NCBI RefSeq assembly: GCF_030817495.1
Contig: NZ_JAUSZK010000001.1
Span: 868,001-932,000, forward strand
Source of the DNA: Streptomyces sp. V3I7
GTDB lineage: Bacteria > Actinomycetota > Actinomycetes > Streptomycetales > Streptomycetaceae
Direction: 5' to 3'
Length of the DNA: 64,000 bases
Part shown: in pieces, positions 46,682 to 55,454 of the stretch
How the letters are laid out: each line of letters opens with the position of its first letter
Position numbering within the stretch: the first letter of the stretch is position 1
Notes under the pieces: generated by a model
Database searches by the model: none
What the model saw: the letters and a program-made list of their open reading frames with translations, nothing else
What the model was told of the DNA's origin: nothing
Position numbers and translations under genes: made by a program

Positions 46682-47212
46682 GTGAAATTCGTCTCCGGCG
46701 AAGGTCCTCTCCGTCGCTTACTCCTGGCGGTGTTGGCGTGCGCCGTCATTCACCCGTTCGGGTGGCCGGAGGCGGTTGTCGCCGTCCCCGCTGCAGGGGT
46801 GGTGATCGCCACCGGAGCGATCTCGCTGGGGCACGCCCGCGAGGAGGCGGAGCGGCTCGGACCGGTGATCGGGTTCCTCGCGGCTGTCCTGGTCCTTGCC
46901 CAGCTGTACGACGACGAGGGTCTGTTCCACGCGTGCGGGGCGTGGATGGCCCTGAGCGCGGCGGGGCGCCCGCGCCGCCTGCTGGTGCAGGTGTTCGCTC
47001 CCGCGTCGGTGATCACGGCGGTGCTCAGTCTGGATGCCACCATCGTGCTGCTCACGCCGGTGGTGTTCGCCACCGCCGCCCGGCTCCGCGCCCGGGCCCG
47101 CTCCCGCTGCTGTCACTACACACGACGCGGTCATCCGTTCGCGGGACAGGGAGAGCGAATTCGCCCCGCGCCCAGCCCCCTCCCGCTACAATCCCCATCC
47201 TCGAGCCGTTGA
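46682..47212 (+). pseudogene. N-terminal fragment of an ArsB/NhaD-type permease
   Basis: The first 140 or so codons encode membrane helices typical of arsenite/ion permeases: LACAVIHPFGWPEAVVAVPA, VIGFLAAVLVLAQLYDDEG and LDATIVLLTPVVFATAARL. The remaining 280 residues of the transporter are missing; after RARARSRC the frame runs into unrelated basic sequence until a stop at 47212. The gene was cut near 47110. A GTG at 46682 is a plausible start. Confidence 0.8.
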
Positions 47213-47377
47213 CCAGGACAAACACCAAAGCCCGGCTGGAGTACTGGCCCCATGAGCTTCGAACGGATTCGGTTCCGCAAGCGTGCGGGCCGCCATGGCG
47301 GTGTTAGGAGGCCCCAGGCCCTGGCGGGCGAGCTTCGGTGCGTCTGGCCCGGCCAACCGCGAGGGCGGCCGGGCCAT

Positions 47378-47740
47378 CTATCGGTTGGGGTCGCTCTCGG
47401 CGGAGGCGTTGCTGAGCAGGCCGACGGCGCTGTACCAGAGGGGGCCGGGGTTGAGCCGGTCGCCGTGGAGCTTGATCATCTCGTCGAAGAACTCCTGGGG
47501 GGGCGGCTTGCCGGCCAGGAGGCGGATGGCGTCGCGCAGGTACTGGCGGGTCTCTTCGAGGATCTTCGGGTCGTCGGGCAGGGCCTTGTTCTTGTGGCCG
47601 GCGACGACGTGGCGGGGGTTGAGTGCGGCGATGTGGTCGATGTTGTCGAGCCATGCCTGACAGTCGGCGGCGAACTCGAAGGTCCGGGTGGCGTATTCGT
47701 GGTTGTGGGCGTCGAAGGACGGTCCTGGCGCAATGGGACC
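47378..47740 (-). pseudogene. C-terminal fragment of an MBL-fold hydrolase
   Basis: On the minus strand a startless frame ending in TAG at 47378-47380 reads AWLDNIDHIAALNPRHVVAG, HKNKALPDDPKILEETRQYL, RDAIRLLAGKPPPQEFFDEM and IKLHGDRLNPGPLWYSAVGL. This is the last third of a metallo-beta-lactamase-fold hydrolase, with the late metal-binding histidine in VVAGH. The HxHxDH part is absent. The upstream boundary, about 47740, is where the family resemblance fades. Confidence 0.75.
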
Positions 47741-47936
47741 GTCGCCTCCGCCGCTCTCCGGGTCCGGGTATCGGCAGCGGGGCGACCGTCATCGTTGCCG
47801 CCGGGTGAGTTCACGAACGGGTGACGATCCCGGCGCGAGGTGAACGAGCGGGAGGCGCGGGCCGTACCCCTGGGCGGATCAGCTTGACGGATCAACCATC
47901 AGTGGCGCACGTACAGTCCGGGGAAGGGAACCTCTC

Positions 47937-48386
47937 ATGACCAGCGCATCGCCCACGCCCGCAGCGGGACCGGCCCGCCGTACCGTCGTGGCGGCGGCCG
48001 GCGCGGCGGGGCTCGCCGCCGCGCTGACCGCCTGCGGCTCCGAGGACAAGTCGGCGGAGTCCTCCGGCGCTTCCGGTGGCGGCGGGGCCGCGGCCGGCGG
48101 CTCCGCGCTCGCGAAGACCTCCGAGATCCCGGAGGGCGGCGGGAAAATCTTCAAGGACCAGGGTGTGGTGGTCACCCAGCCCACGGCGGGCACGTTCAAG
48201 GCGTTCTCGTCGAAGTGCACGCACCAGGGGTGTGCGGTGAGCGCCGTGGCCGACGGCGTCATCAGCTGCCCGTGTCACCACAGCGAGTTCTCGGCGGCGG
48301 ACGGCAGCGTGAAGAAGGGACCCGCGACCAAGCCGCTGCCGGCGGCGGGCATCAAGGTGTCCGGGGACTCGATCGAACTCGCATGA
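47937..48386 (+). CDS. Rieske [2Fe-2S] lipoprotein
   Basis: A 149-residue exported iron-sulfur protein. The N-terminus combines a twin-arginine-like pair (ARRTVVAAAG) with a lipobox LTAC ending at Cys33, so it is probably folded in the cytoplasm, exported by Tat and lipidated. After a Gly/Ala/Ser linker the Rieske domain has ligands Cys94 and His96 (CTHQGC) and Cys111 and His114 (CPCHHSEF). It resembles the stand-alone Rieske lipoproteins of Streptomyces; the electron partner is unknown. GAAGGGAA precedes the ATG. Confidence 0.93.
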   Translation: MTSASPTPAAGPARRTVVAAAGAAGLAAALTACGSEDKSAESSGASGGGGAAAGGSALAKTSEIPEGGGKIFKDQGVVVTQPTAGTFKAFSSKCTHQGCAVSAVADGVISCPCHHSEFSAADGSVKKGPATKPLPAAGIKVSGDSIELA

Positions 48387-48433
48387 CCGCTCGCTGAGTT
48401 CGCGCGCGGGCGGCCGGTGCGGCCGGTCAGGGG

Positions 48434-49210
48434 TCAGTCCAGGGTCCCGGCCGCCGCCCGCAGCGCCCGCACCGCCGCGCGGATCGACGGGCGGCGGTCG
48501 GCGTCGGCCCGCCAGACGACGTACACATGGCGGCGCACCCGCTGCCGCAGCGGGACCGTGACAACGCCCTCCGGCACCGGGTGGCGGCCCAGCACGGGTG
48601 CGATGCACACGCCCAAACCGGCGGCGACCAGGGACAGTTGGGTGTGCGTCGTGGCCGCGCGGTGGCCGATGGCCGGCTCGATGCCCCGGGCGCGCAGCGT
48701 GTACATCAGCCACTCGTGGCAGAACTCGCCCTCGCCCCAGGTGATCCACTCGTCCTCGCCGAACTCCCCGAGGTCCGCCTCGTCCCGGCCCGCGAGCCGG
48801 TGCCCGACGGGTACGGCGATCTCGGCGGGGTCGTCCAGCAGGGGCGCCTTCACCAGCCCCTCCGGGACGGGCATCGGCTTGTTGTACCAGTCGAGGACGA
48901 CGGCCAGATCGAGATCGCCGCGTACGACACCGGCGATGCCGTCCTCCGGCTCCAGTTCGCTGGAGTGCACGCGCAGGGCCGGGTGTTCGGCGCGCAGGGC
49001 CGCGAGCGCGGTGGGGAACAGCCCGCGCGCGGCCGTGGGGAACGCGGAGAGCCGCAATTCCCCGACCACCTGCCCCCGGTGCGCCTCCAGGTCGGACTGG
49101 GCGACCTGGACCTGAGAGAGGATCCGCGCCGCGTGCTCCGACAGCAGCCGCCCTGCGTCCGTGAGGCGCACGCCGCGCCCCTGCTTGGCGAGGAGCCGCT
49201 GCCCGACCAC
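48434..49210 (-). pseudogene. LysR-family regulator lacking its DNA-binding start
   Basis: The readable frame starts at RLLAKQGRGVRLTDAGRLLS, which is the end of a LysR winged helix-turn-helix, and continues through the linker helix (ILSQVQVAQSDLEAHRGQVV) and a complete effector domain (LRLSAFPTAARGLFPTALAA to RALRAAAGTLD). The first 45-50 residues with the recognition helix are absent; upstream DNA is instead a 35-base copy of an internal part of the same gene, then an EamA tail. It can no longer bind DNA in the normal way. Confidence 0.88.
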
Positions 49211-49236
49211 CTGCCCCCGGTGCGCCTCCAGGTCGG
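49061..49236. repeat. 35-bp duplication at a rearrangement junction
   Basis: An identical 35-base sequence beginning CCCGACCACCTGCCCCCGGT lies at 49061-49095 (inside the LysR gene) and 49202-49236 (at its broken 5' edge). The second copy joins the LysR remnant to a fragment of an EamA transporter gene. Confidence 0.95.
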
Positions 49237-49399
49237 TGTCGCGATCCTGAACGAGTCACTGACCTGGACCACACCGCTGGGCGCCGTGATCGTCCTGGCG
49301 GGCGCGGCACTGACACAGGCACGCCCGAAGGCACGTATGCACCGGCCCTGCAACCGAGTTCGGCACCGGATGCGACCCGGAGCCCCCAACTGCCGCTAG
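49219..49399 (+). pseudogene. C-terminal tail of an EamA transporter gene
   Basis: About 35 codons in the plus strand read VAILNESLTWTTPLGAVIVL then AGAALTQARPKA, the last helix pair of an EamA/DMT exporter, followed by a basic run to a TAG at 49399. The rest of the transporter is missing. LysR and EamA genes are commonly divergent neighbours, so this is probably what is left of the regulator's former target. Confidence 0.8.
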
Positions 49400-49421
49400 A
49401 AGCTGACCCAGACGAGAAGCC

Positions 49422-50753
49422 CTAGACGTAACCCCGTTGCACCCCCGGCAGCAGCGCCGCCGCCACCGCGTCCGCCAGCGGTCCCGTCTCCTGCGGGGTC
49501 AGTGTCGAGACGGTGATGCGGATGCCGGGTGGGGCGGTGAGGCGGAAGCGGGCGCCGGGGGCGACGGCCCAGCCCGCGTGCAGCAGGCGGGCGACGGCGC
49601 TGGTCTCGTCCGGGACGGGGATCCAGAGGTTCATGCCGCTGCGGCCGTGGGAGGGGATGCCGCGCTCGGCGAGGGCCGTGGCGAGCTGCTCACGGCGGTC
49701 GCGGTACGCCCCCGCCACCGAGGGGCCGTCCAGCGCGCCGTCGGCCCACAGCCGGACCACGGCGCGCTGGAGGAGCAGGCTCACCCAGCCCGGCCCCAAC
49801 TGCTGCCGCCCGCGCACCCGGTCGACGGTGACGGCGTCGCCGGTGAGGACGGCGAGCCGCAGGTCGGGGCCGTAGGCCTTGGCGGCGGAGCGGACGAACG
49901 CCCAGTGCCGCGTGACGCCGGCCAGCGGGTGCAGCGGGAGGTCGACGATGCCGTGGCCGTGGTCGTCCTCGATCAGCAGGGTCCCCGGATGCTCGCGCAG
50001 GACGTCGCGCAGGGCACGCGCGCGCGGGGCGCTCACCGCGGCTCCGGTGGGGTTCTGCGCGCGGCTGGTGATGATGAAGGCGCGCGCGCCCGACTCCAGG
50101 GCGCGGCGCAGGTCCTCGGCGCGCGGCCCCTCGTCGTCGACGCCCACCGGAACCGTGCGCAGGCCCAGCGCCGGGACGAGATCGAAGACCCGCCCCCAGC
50201 CAGGGTCTTCGACGGCCACCACGTCGCCCTGCCGCAGGTGTGCCGCGAGCACCCGCTCGACGCCGTCCAGGGCGCCGGACACCACGGCGAGCGGCCCGTC
50301 GGGCACTCCGTCGGCGTCGAACGCGGCCCGTGCCATCCGGGCGAGGTCCGGATCGACGGGGTCGTCGCCGTACAGGACCGGCCGCCGGTCGCCCTCCGCC
50401 GCCACCGCCGCGAGGACGGGCGCGAGGAGCGGGAGCAGGGCGGCGTCGGGGTTGCCGTTGGACAGGTCCCGCACACCCTCGGGGACGTCGACGGTCGGCT
50501 GTTCCCGGGTCGTCGTCGCCGGCTTGGGCCGGACCCGGCTGCCGCGCCGGCCCGCGGTCTCGATCACCCCGCGCTCGCGCAGGGTGCGGTACGCGGCCGC
50601 GACCGTGTTGGGGTTCACTCCGAGCCGAGTCGCCAACTCCCGCATGGGCGGCAACAGTTGCCCCGGCTCCAGCTGCCCGGCGCCCACCGCGCGCTCGACG
50701 CTCTCCGCGATCTCTGCTGCGCCACGACCTTCGATCCGATACTCTCCTAGCAC
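49422..50753 (-). CDS. MocR-type GntR/aminotransferase regulator
   Basis: A 443-residue regulator: an N-terminal GntR winged helix (about 8-75; QLLPPMRELATRLGVNPNTV) joined to a fold-type I aminotransferase domain (about 95-440). The PLP lysine is probably in VRSAAKAYGPDLRLA near residue 290. MocR proteins sense PLP or amino-vitamers and regulate vitamin B6 or amine genes. It is divergent from a pyridoxamine-phosphate-oxidase-like gene across a 12-bp palindrome, so it likely controls that gene. The start is a GTG with the operator just upstream. Confidence 0.92.
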   Translation of the reverse strand: MLGEYRIEGRGAAEIAESVERAVGAGQLEPGQLLPPMRELATRLGVNPNTVAAAYRTLRERGVIETAGRRGSRVRPKPATTTREQPTVDVPEGVRDLSNGNPDAALLPLLAPVLAAVAAEGDRRPVLYGDDPVDPDLARMARAAFDADGVPDGPLAVVSGALDGVERVLAAHLRQGDVVAVEDPGWGRVFDLVPALGLRTVPVGVDDEGPRAEDLRRALESGARAFIITSRAQNPTGAAVSAPRARALRDVLREHPGTLLIEDDHGHGIVDLPLHPLAGVTRHWAFVRSAAKAYGPDLRLAVLTGDAVTVDRVRGRQQLGPGWVSLLLQRAVVRLWADGALDGPSVAGAYRDRREQLATALAERGIPSHGRSGMNLWIPVPDETSAVARLLHAGWAVAPGARFRLTAPPGIRITVSTLTPQETGPLADAVAAALLPGVQRGYV

Positions 50754-50776
50754 AAAACATATTATGCACTAGTGCA
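50754..50776. promoter_or_regulatory. MocR/FMN-oxidase promoter with 12-bp palindrome
   Basis: The gap between the divergent genes contains the perfect palindrome TGCACTAGTGCA at 50765-50776, preceded by AACATATTATG, whose TATTAT could be a -10 for the plus-strand gene. A related half, CTAGCACA, overlaps the start of the regulator gene. Location and symmetry point to MocR autoregulation. Confidence 0.65.
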
Positions 50777-50788
50777 ATGGAGAGCGCC

Positions 50789-51490
50789 ATGCAGGGGCCC
50801 CCACCGTCACCGTCGCCGCAGTCACCGTCGCCGCAGCCCGCGTCGTACACACCGACCGGCCGCACCGTCCCCACGCGCTCGGCGGACCGGGCGTCGTACG
50901 ACAAGGACCTGGTGCACGCGATACTCGACGAGGGCTACGTCTGCCATCTCGGCTTCGTCCGCGACGGCGCCCCGGTGGTGCTGCCGACGCTGTACGGCCG
51001 GGTCGGCGACCGGCTCTACGTCCACGGCTCCACCGGCTCGCGCCCGCTGCGGATGACGGGTGAGGCCGATCCGGGCCTGCCGGTGTGCCTCACGGTCACG
51101 CATGTCGACGGCCTGGTGCTGGCCCGCTCCGCCTTCCACCACTCGATCAACTACCGCTCCGTGGTGGTGCACGGCACCGCCCACGAGGTCACCGACGCCG
51201 AGGAGCGCCGGGTGGCCCTGGACGCGCTGGTCGACCACGTCGTGCCCGGCCGCTCCGCCGACTCCCGCCCCGCCAACAAGAAGGAGCTGGCCGCCACCGC
51301 GGTGATCCGCCTCGACCTGGACGAGGTATCCGCCAAGGTGCGCACGGGCGGCGCGAACGACGAACCCGAGGACCTCGGCCTGCCCCACTGGGCGGGCGTC
51401 GTCCCGCTGCGCAAGGGGTACGACAGCCCGGTCCCCAACGCCGACCTCGCCCCCGACATCGGACTCCCGGGCTACCTGGAGGCGCGCTGA
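50789..51490 (+). CDS. FMN-binding pyridoxamine 5'-phosphate oxidase-like protein
   Basis: A 233-residue protein with the split-barrel FMN fold. After a Pro/Ser-rich N-terminus the fold starts near residue 40 (VHAILDEGYVCHLGFVRDGA) and includes VVLPTLYGRVGDRLYVHGST and VLARSAFHHSINYRSVVVHG, typical of the pyridox_ox_2 group. It probably reduces or oxidises a flavin-linked small molecule rather than making PLP. GGAGAG precedes the ATG at 50789; an ATG at 50777 directly follows the palindrome. The stop overlaps the next start (TGATG). Confidence 0.88.
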   Translation: MQGPPPSPSPQSPSPQPASYTPTGRTVPTRSADRASYDKDLVHAILDEGYVCHLGFVRDGAPVVLPTLYGRVGDRLYVHGSTGSRPLRMTGEADPGLPVCLTVTHVDGLVLARSAFHHSINYRSVVVHGTAHEVTDAEERRVALDALVDHVVPGRSADSRPANKKELAATAVIRLDLDEVSAKVRTGGANDEPEDLGLPHWAGVVPLRKGYDSPVPNADLAPDIGLPGYLEAR

Positions 51491-52122
51491 TGCTGATCCA
51501 CCCCTGGGACGCGCCCGGCGACGACGCCGAGTGGCAGACCTGGCTCTCCACCCACGACTTCGGCCAGCTCGCGGTCAACGGCCTGCCCGGCGAACCGCCC
51601 TTCGTGCAGCCCCTGCACTTCGCCTACGACGCGGCCCGCGGCGAGGCCGTCACCCACCTCGCCCGCCCCAACCCGCTGTGGCCGGCCCTGGAGACGAACC
51701 CGCAGGTTCTGCTCAGCGTGGTCGACGACTACGTGTACGTGCCCGGCCCCTGGCAGGCCGCACCGGCCTGCCCGCCCGAGAACGGCGTCCCCACCAGCTT
51801 CTACGCGGCCGTCCAACTCCGCTGCACGGCCCATGTCGTGGACGACCCGGCCGAGAAGGCCGACCTCCTCAACCGCCAACTGGGCCATTTCCAGCCGGAG
51901 GGCGGCTCGTCCACGGCGGCGCCGGGCGAGGCGCCGTACGGCCGGCTGCTGTCCGGCATCCGCGGGCTGCGCCTCGAAGTGACCGACGTTCGGGCGAAGT
52001 TCAAGTACGGGGGCAAGAGGCCGACGGAGATCCGGGAGCGGATCGCCGATCGGCTGACGGAGCGCGACGGCCCGCGTGACGGGGCCGCGCGGGACCATCT
52101 GGTGCGGCGGCTGGACGTGTGA
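51490..52122 (+). CDS. PaiB-like FMN-binding negative regulator
   Basis: A 210-residue protein of the FMN_bind_2 (PaiB) family. It opens MLIHPWDAPGDDAEWQTWLS, with GLPGEPPFVQPLHFAYD near residue 35 and YGRLLSGIRGLRLEVTDVRA near residue 165, including the conserved GIxG. PaiB of Bacillus affects sporulation and protease genes with an acetyltransferase partner; here the partner is the upstream FMN-fold gene, overlapping by one base. A strong bidirectional hairpin follows. Confidence 0.92.
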   Translation: MLIHPWDAPGDDAEWQTWLSTHDFGQLAVNGLPGEPPFVQPLHFAYDAARGEAVTHLARPNPLWPALETNPQVLLSVVDDYVYVPGPWQAAPACPPENGVPTSFYAAVQLRCTAHVVDDPAEKADLLNRQLGHFQPEGGSSTAAPGEAPYGRLLSGIRGLRLEVTDVRAKFKYGGKRPTEIRERIADRLTERDGPRDGAARDHLVRRLDV

Positions 52123-52126
52123 ACGG

Positions 52127-52154
52127 CTGAGGGGGCGCCGGAGCGCCCCCTCAG
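52127..52154. terminator. Bidirectional terminator
   Basis: CTGAGGGGGCGC (52127-52138) pairs perfectly with GCGCCCCCTCAG (52143-52154) around CGGA. It lies between the convergent PaiB-like and EamA genes and serves both. Confidence 0.88.
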
Positions 52155-52160
52155 GGCGGC

Positions 52161-53159
52161 TCACGCGACGGCCGGTTCCTCCTCCGGTGACCGCGGGGCG
52201 CGCGGCGCGCGGGCCCCGCGTGCCTCCGCCACCGCGAGCCCGCCGACCGAACCGAGCATCAGCAGGGTGCCGGCCACCGTGGACGCGGTCAGGTGCTCAC
52301 CGAGCAGCGCGACGGCGAGCACGGCCGCGCTCACCGGCTCCAGCAGCATGATCACGGACACGGTGGCGGACCGTACGACGGCGGCACCCGCGAAGTACAG
52401 GGCGTACGCGAGGGCCGTCGGCACGGCCGCGATGTAGATCAACAGCCAGAGCACATGGACCGGTTCGGCCGTGTGCGGCACCAGCCCGTCGGCGAGGGCG
52501 AACGGCAGCAGGCTCAGGCTGGTGACCGCGAACGCCGACACGGTCGTACCGGAGCTGTCGGCACCGCCGTCCCGTCCCCACCAGCGGGTGAGCAGCGTCA
52601 TGACGGAGTAGCCGGCCGCCGAGACGAGCGCGAGCAGCACGCCCCAGGGACGTACGGTCGCGCCCGTGCCGCCGAGCGTCAGCACGGCGAGCCCGGCGAG
52701 TGCGCCGACGACGGCCGCCGCCCCGCCGCGTCCGAGCCGCTCCCCCAGCGCGAGGCGGGCGCCGAGGGCGATGAGGACGGGGCCCGCGCCGAGGGTGACC
52801 ACGGTCGCGACGGCGAGCCCGGTGGCCGAGACGGCCGCGAAGTAGGCGGTCTGGAAGACGGCCAGTCCGAGACCGGTGGCGACGGCCTTCAGTGCCTTGC
52901 GGGCGAGCGGTTCGGGAACGGCCGGGCGGGATGCGCGAGCGGCGCCCGGACGCAGCAGCCGGCCGATCAGCAGCAGGACGAGACCGGCCGCGCAGCGCCA
53001 GAAGGACAGGGTGACCGCGCCCATGTCACTGACCCGGTAGACCAGTGAGGCGGCGGCGCCCGCGGTGCCCCAGGCGGCGCCGGCGACGATCAGATAGAGC
53101 AGGCCACGCCCGACGGGCAGGCCGTAAGCGGCATTGGCTGCTTTCGCAGCATTCGACAC
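52161..53159 (-). CDS. EamA/DMT family transporter
   Basis: A 332-residue exporter with ten membrane helices in two EamA halves (about 15-150 and 165-305). Segments such as [20 protein letters not shown] and VSAVAALVLLGE-type loop 9-10 (seen as [16 protein letters not shown] near residue 285) are diagnostic. The soluble C-terminus is basic then acidic. It shares loop sequences with the next transporter gene, suggesting a tandem paralogous pair; the two are 178 bases apart. Substrate unknown. Confidence 0.9.
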   Translation of the reverse strand: MSNAAKAANAAYGLPVGRGLLYLIVAGAAWGTAGAAASLVYRVSDMGAVTLSFWRCAAGLVLLLIGRLLRPGAARASRPAVPEPLARKALKAVATGLGLAVFQTAYFAAVSATGLAVATVVTLGAGPVLIALGARLALGERLGRGGAAAVVGALAGLAVLTLGGTGATVRPWGVLLALVSAAGYSVMTLLTRWWGRDGGADSSGTTVSAFAVTSLSLLPFALADGLVPHTAEPVHVLWLLIYIAAVPTALAYALYFAGAAVVRSATVSVIMLLEPVSAAVLAVALLGEHLTASTVAGTLLMLGSVGGLAVAEARGARAPRAPRSPEEEPAVA

Positions 53160-53337
53160 GAGTTGTCTCCGCAGATGTGCAGAAGTTCGGGAGGCGACCC
53201 CGATGCGCGGGGCGCGCGGACTTCATCTGCGGGCAGCACCGTCCAGCCTGGCGTCAGCTATGCCAGGCGTGTGTTCCGGAGGCCCGCCTCAGGCGGCCGG
53301 AGGGGGAAGGACGAGTGCGTTCGGCATGATCACCAGT

Positions 53338-54330
53338 CTAAGCCGCGGTCTCCGGCACGGACAACTCCCGTTGGGGGCCGCCGCGCGCCACCGGTTCCGC
53401 GGAGCTCTTGGCGGGCGCTGAGGACTGGGCGATGAACGCGCCCACCAGGACGAGCAGACCGCCGGCGACCTGCGGCATCGACAGGTGCTCGCCGAGCAGC
53501 ACCCAGGCGAGCACGGTCGCGACGACCGCCTCCAGGCAGGCCACGACGCCCGCGACCTGCGGCGAGAGCCGCCGTACGGACAGCACGCCGGTGACGTACG
53601 CGACGACCGTGGCGACGAGGACGGTCCAGGCCAGCAGCGCGGCGGCCGGGACCGGGGTGCCGTTCATGTGCGCGGTGCCGGCGAGCACCGACCAGTCCAT
53701 GGTCCAGGGGCGGGCGATGACCGTCAGCACGGCGGCGCCGACGAGCAGGCCGTACGCGATGACGCCGAGCGGGTCCGGCACCTCGCCGTCCGACTCGCTG
53801 CCCTGGTCGGCCAGGACGAAGTAGCCGACCTGGCAGCAGGCCGCGCCGAAGCCCAGCAGCAGTCCGAGGGCGTCGAAGCGCAGTCCCGACCACACCTCGA
53901 CCACGCAGGCGAGGCCGCCGGCCGCGAGGACCACGCCGAGGGCGGCCGCACGGCTCACCGGCCGCCGCTGCACGAACCGCACCCAGCCGAGCAGCAGGGC
54001 GGGCCCGAGATACTCGATGAGCAGCGCGACGCCGACCGGGATCCGCGAGATCGCCGCGAAGTAGCAGGCCTGGACGCCGGCCACGGCGAGCAGTCCGAAC
54101 CCGGCGAGCAGCGCGGGCCGCGTGCGCACGAGCGCGCGGTGCCGCACGGCGAGCGGCAGCATCACCAGTGCGGCACCGGCGGCCCGCAGCCACACGACGT
54201 GCAGCGGATCGAGTCCCGCCTCGATCAGCGGCTTGGCGGCGACACCTGACCCGCCGAAGGCGAGCGCCGACGCGAGCGCCAGGCCGAGCCCGACGCCCCT
54301 TCCGCGGCCGCCATGACTGCTCTCAGACAT
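53338..54330 (-). CDS. EamA/RhtA-like transporter
   Basis: A 330-residue DMT-superfamily exporter with ten membrane segments. It opens GLGLALASALAFGGSGVAAK and ends with VVATVLAWVLLGEHLSMPQV, the conserved loop before the last helix. It resembles RhtA/threonine-homoserine type exporters more than the downstream paralogue. The ATG at 54330 is preferred; a GTG four codons upstream is also possible. The 114 bases upstream include several TGACA/TGTCA half-sites. Confidence 0.88.
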   Translation of the reverse strand: MSESSHGGRGRGVGLGLALASALAFGGSGVAAKPLIEAGLDPLHVVWLRAAGAALVMLPLAVRHRALVRTRPALLAGFGLLAVAGVQACYFAAISRIPVGVALLIEYLGPALLLGWVRFVQRRPVSRAAALGVVLAAGGLACVVEVWSGLRFDALGLLLGFGAACCQVGYFVLADQGSESDGEVPDPLGVIAYGLLVGAAVLTVIARPWTMDWSVLAGTAHMNGTPVPAAALLAWTVLVATVVAYVTGVLSVRRLSPQVAGVVACLEAVVATVLAWVLLGEHLSMPQVAGGLLVLVGAFIAQSSAPAKSSAEPVARGGPQRELSVPETAA

Positions 54331-54444
54331 ATGCACGAGCACATGATGACAGGCGATGACATGAGCGTCACCCTCGTTGACACCTGTCTCATCGAGCGGA
54401 CGGGAACGGTCTTTGGCGGAGGGGTGAGTTGGGGTGCGGGGACG

Positions 54445-54990
54445 TCAGCAGGGCGCCCGGCCGTCGGCCGCGTACTCCCCCGCACGGTTCTCGATCCGGG
54501 CGAGGAGGTCGGCCGCCTCGATCCCGGCGCGCCGCAGCACCTCGACGGCGCGGGAGTCGGGTTCGCCGACGATCGCGGCCAGCAGGTCGGTGCACCCGGC
54601 AGGGCCGTCGGCGCACCGAAGGGCGTGGTCCATGGCGGCCGCGGCGAGCGGCGACCAGCTGTCGGCACCGTCCGTGCCGGACCCGCGTCCGGCCGCCGAC
54701 TCCTCCCCCACGGCCTGCCATCGCAGCCCGTAGCCGATGCTGCGCTGCACGAGATAGCCGAGCAGCCGGGCGACTTGAGGGGTGGGCCCCATGACGGCGC
54801 GCACCTCGGAGCCGGACTCCAGGAGCGAGTGCAGCAGGTGGGCGGTGTCGATCTGACGATCCCCGTCCCGGACGGCCCGGCGGCGGGCACCGGCGACCAC
54901 GGCCGCGAGCTCGGCACCGAGCCCGACCTCTTGATCCGCGCGGCGCACGCCCTGGTCAGAGGCGAACTGGCGGGGAATACGGGGTTGCAC
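54445..54990 (-). CDS. Clp N-terminal domain protein
   Basis: A 181-residue soluble protein made of two Clp-N (ClpA/ClpC N-terminal) helical repeats: about 15-90 (VVAGARRRAVRDGDRQIDTA, then HLLHSLLE) and 112-172 (AAMDHALRCADGPAGCTDLL, then VEVLRRAGIEAADLLARIE). It has no AAA+ domain, so it could act as an adaptor competing with or feeding ClpC. The GTG start lies after GGGGTG. An 8-bp hairpin lies about 90 bases upstream. Confidence 0.85.
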   Translation of the reverse strand: MQPRIPRQFASDQGVRRADQEVGLGAELAAVVAGARRRAVRDGDRQIDTAHLLHSLLESGSEVRAVMGPTPQVARLLGYLVQRSIGYGLRWQAVGEESAAGRGSGTDGADSWSPLAAAAMDHALRCADGPAGCTDLLAAIVGEPDSRAVEVLRRAGIEAADLLARIENRAGEYAADGRAPC

Positions 54991-55079
54991 CCATTCACCC
55001 CATCAGCCGCCGGGGCAGGAGTCATCCCCGAAGGGAAGCATCTTCGCGTCCCACAGAGAGTGGACATGGGTCACCGAAG

Positions 55080-55099
55080 CCTCCTCCTCAGGGAGGAGG
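55080..55099. promoter_or_regulatory. Compact hairpin upstream of the Clp-N gene
   Basis: CCTCCTCC (55080-55087) pairs exactly with GGAGGAGG (55092-55099) over a TCAG loop. It may be a terminator separating the two flanking genes or a leader structure of the Clp-N transcript; its GGAGGAGG strand resembles a ribosome-binding site without a start after it. Confidence 0.5.
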
Positions 55100-55186
55100 T
55101 CAAGCCAGTTTCCCCGCAAGGGCGCGCGCCGCCTTGCAATGCGCCCCTGACGCAACCACCGCACACCCCCGCACGTCTCCACAAAC

Positions 55187-55375
55187 GTGGAGAGCGGGTG
55201 CTGGCTGGTGGCCCTGCCGGCGGTCGACGGCAGGCAGTACGTCTACCGGGTGTACGCCCCGGAGGACGCCCTGCTCGCCGACCTGTTCTGGGACGCGTGG
55301 CACTGCCACGACGAGAGCACCTTCCCGCGCGCGTGGGACCTGTTCGACGCGGCCCTGATACGCCGAGTGAGCTGA
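55187..55375 (+). CDS. Small hypothetical protein
   Basis: A 62-residue protein rich in aromatic and acidic residues (WLVALPAVDGRQYVYRVYAP, then LLADLFWDAWHCHDESTF). The ordered hydrophobic pattern and normal codon usage favour a real gene. There is no good ribosome-binding site for the GTG. No family recognised. Confidence 0.55.
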   Translation: MESGCWLVALPAVDGRQYVYRVYAPEDALLADLFWDAWHCHDESTFPRAWDLFDAALIRRVS

Positions 55376-55454
55376 CCCCGTGACAGGAGGTCAGCCCACT
55401 CCCGACGTCAACTGCAGCCGGTTCAGCCCTCGTTCGACTCGGCCCTCGTTCGAC

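Noticed and set aside
48387..48433. Small GGCCG/CGGCC hairpin between the Rieske and LysR genes
   Set aside because: Only a 5-bp stem in very GC-rich DNA; too weak to call as a terminator.
55100..55309. 69-codon minus-strand frame opposite the small gene at 55187
   Set aside because: Shadow of the plus-strand frame with no ribosome-binding site and unlikely composition.
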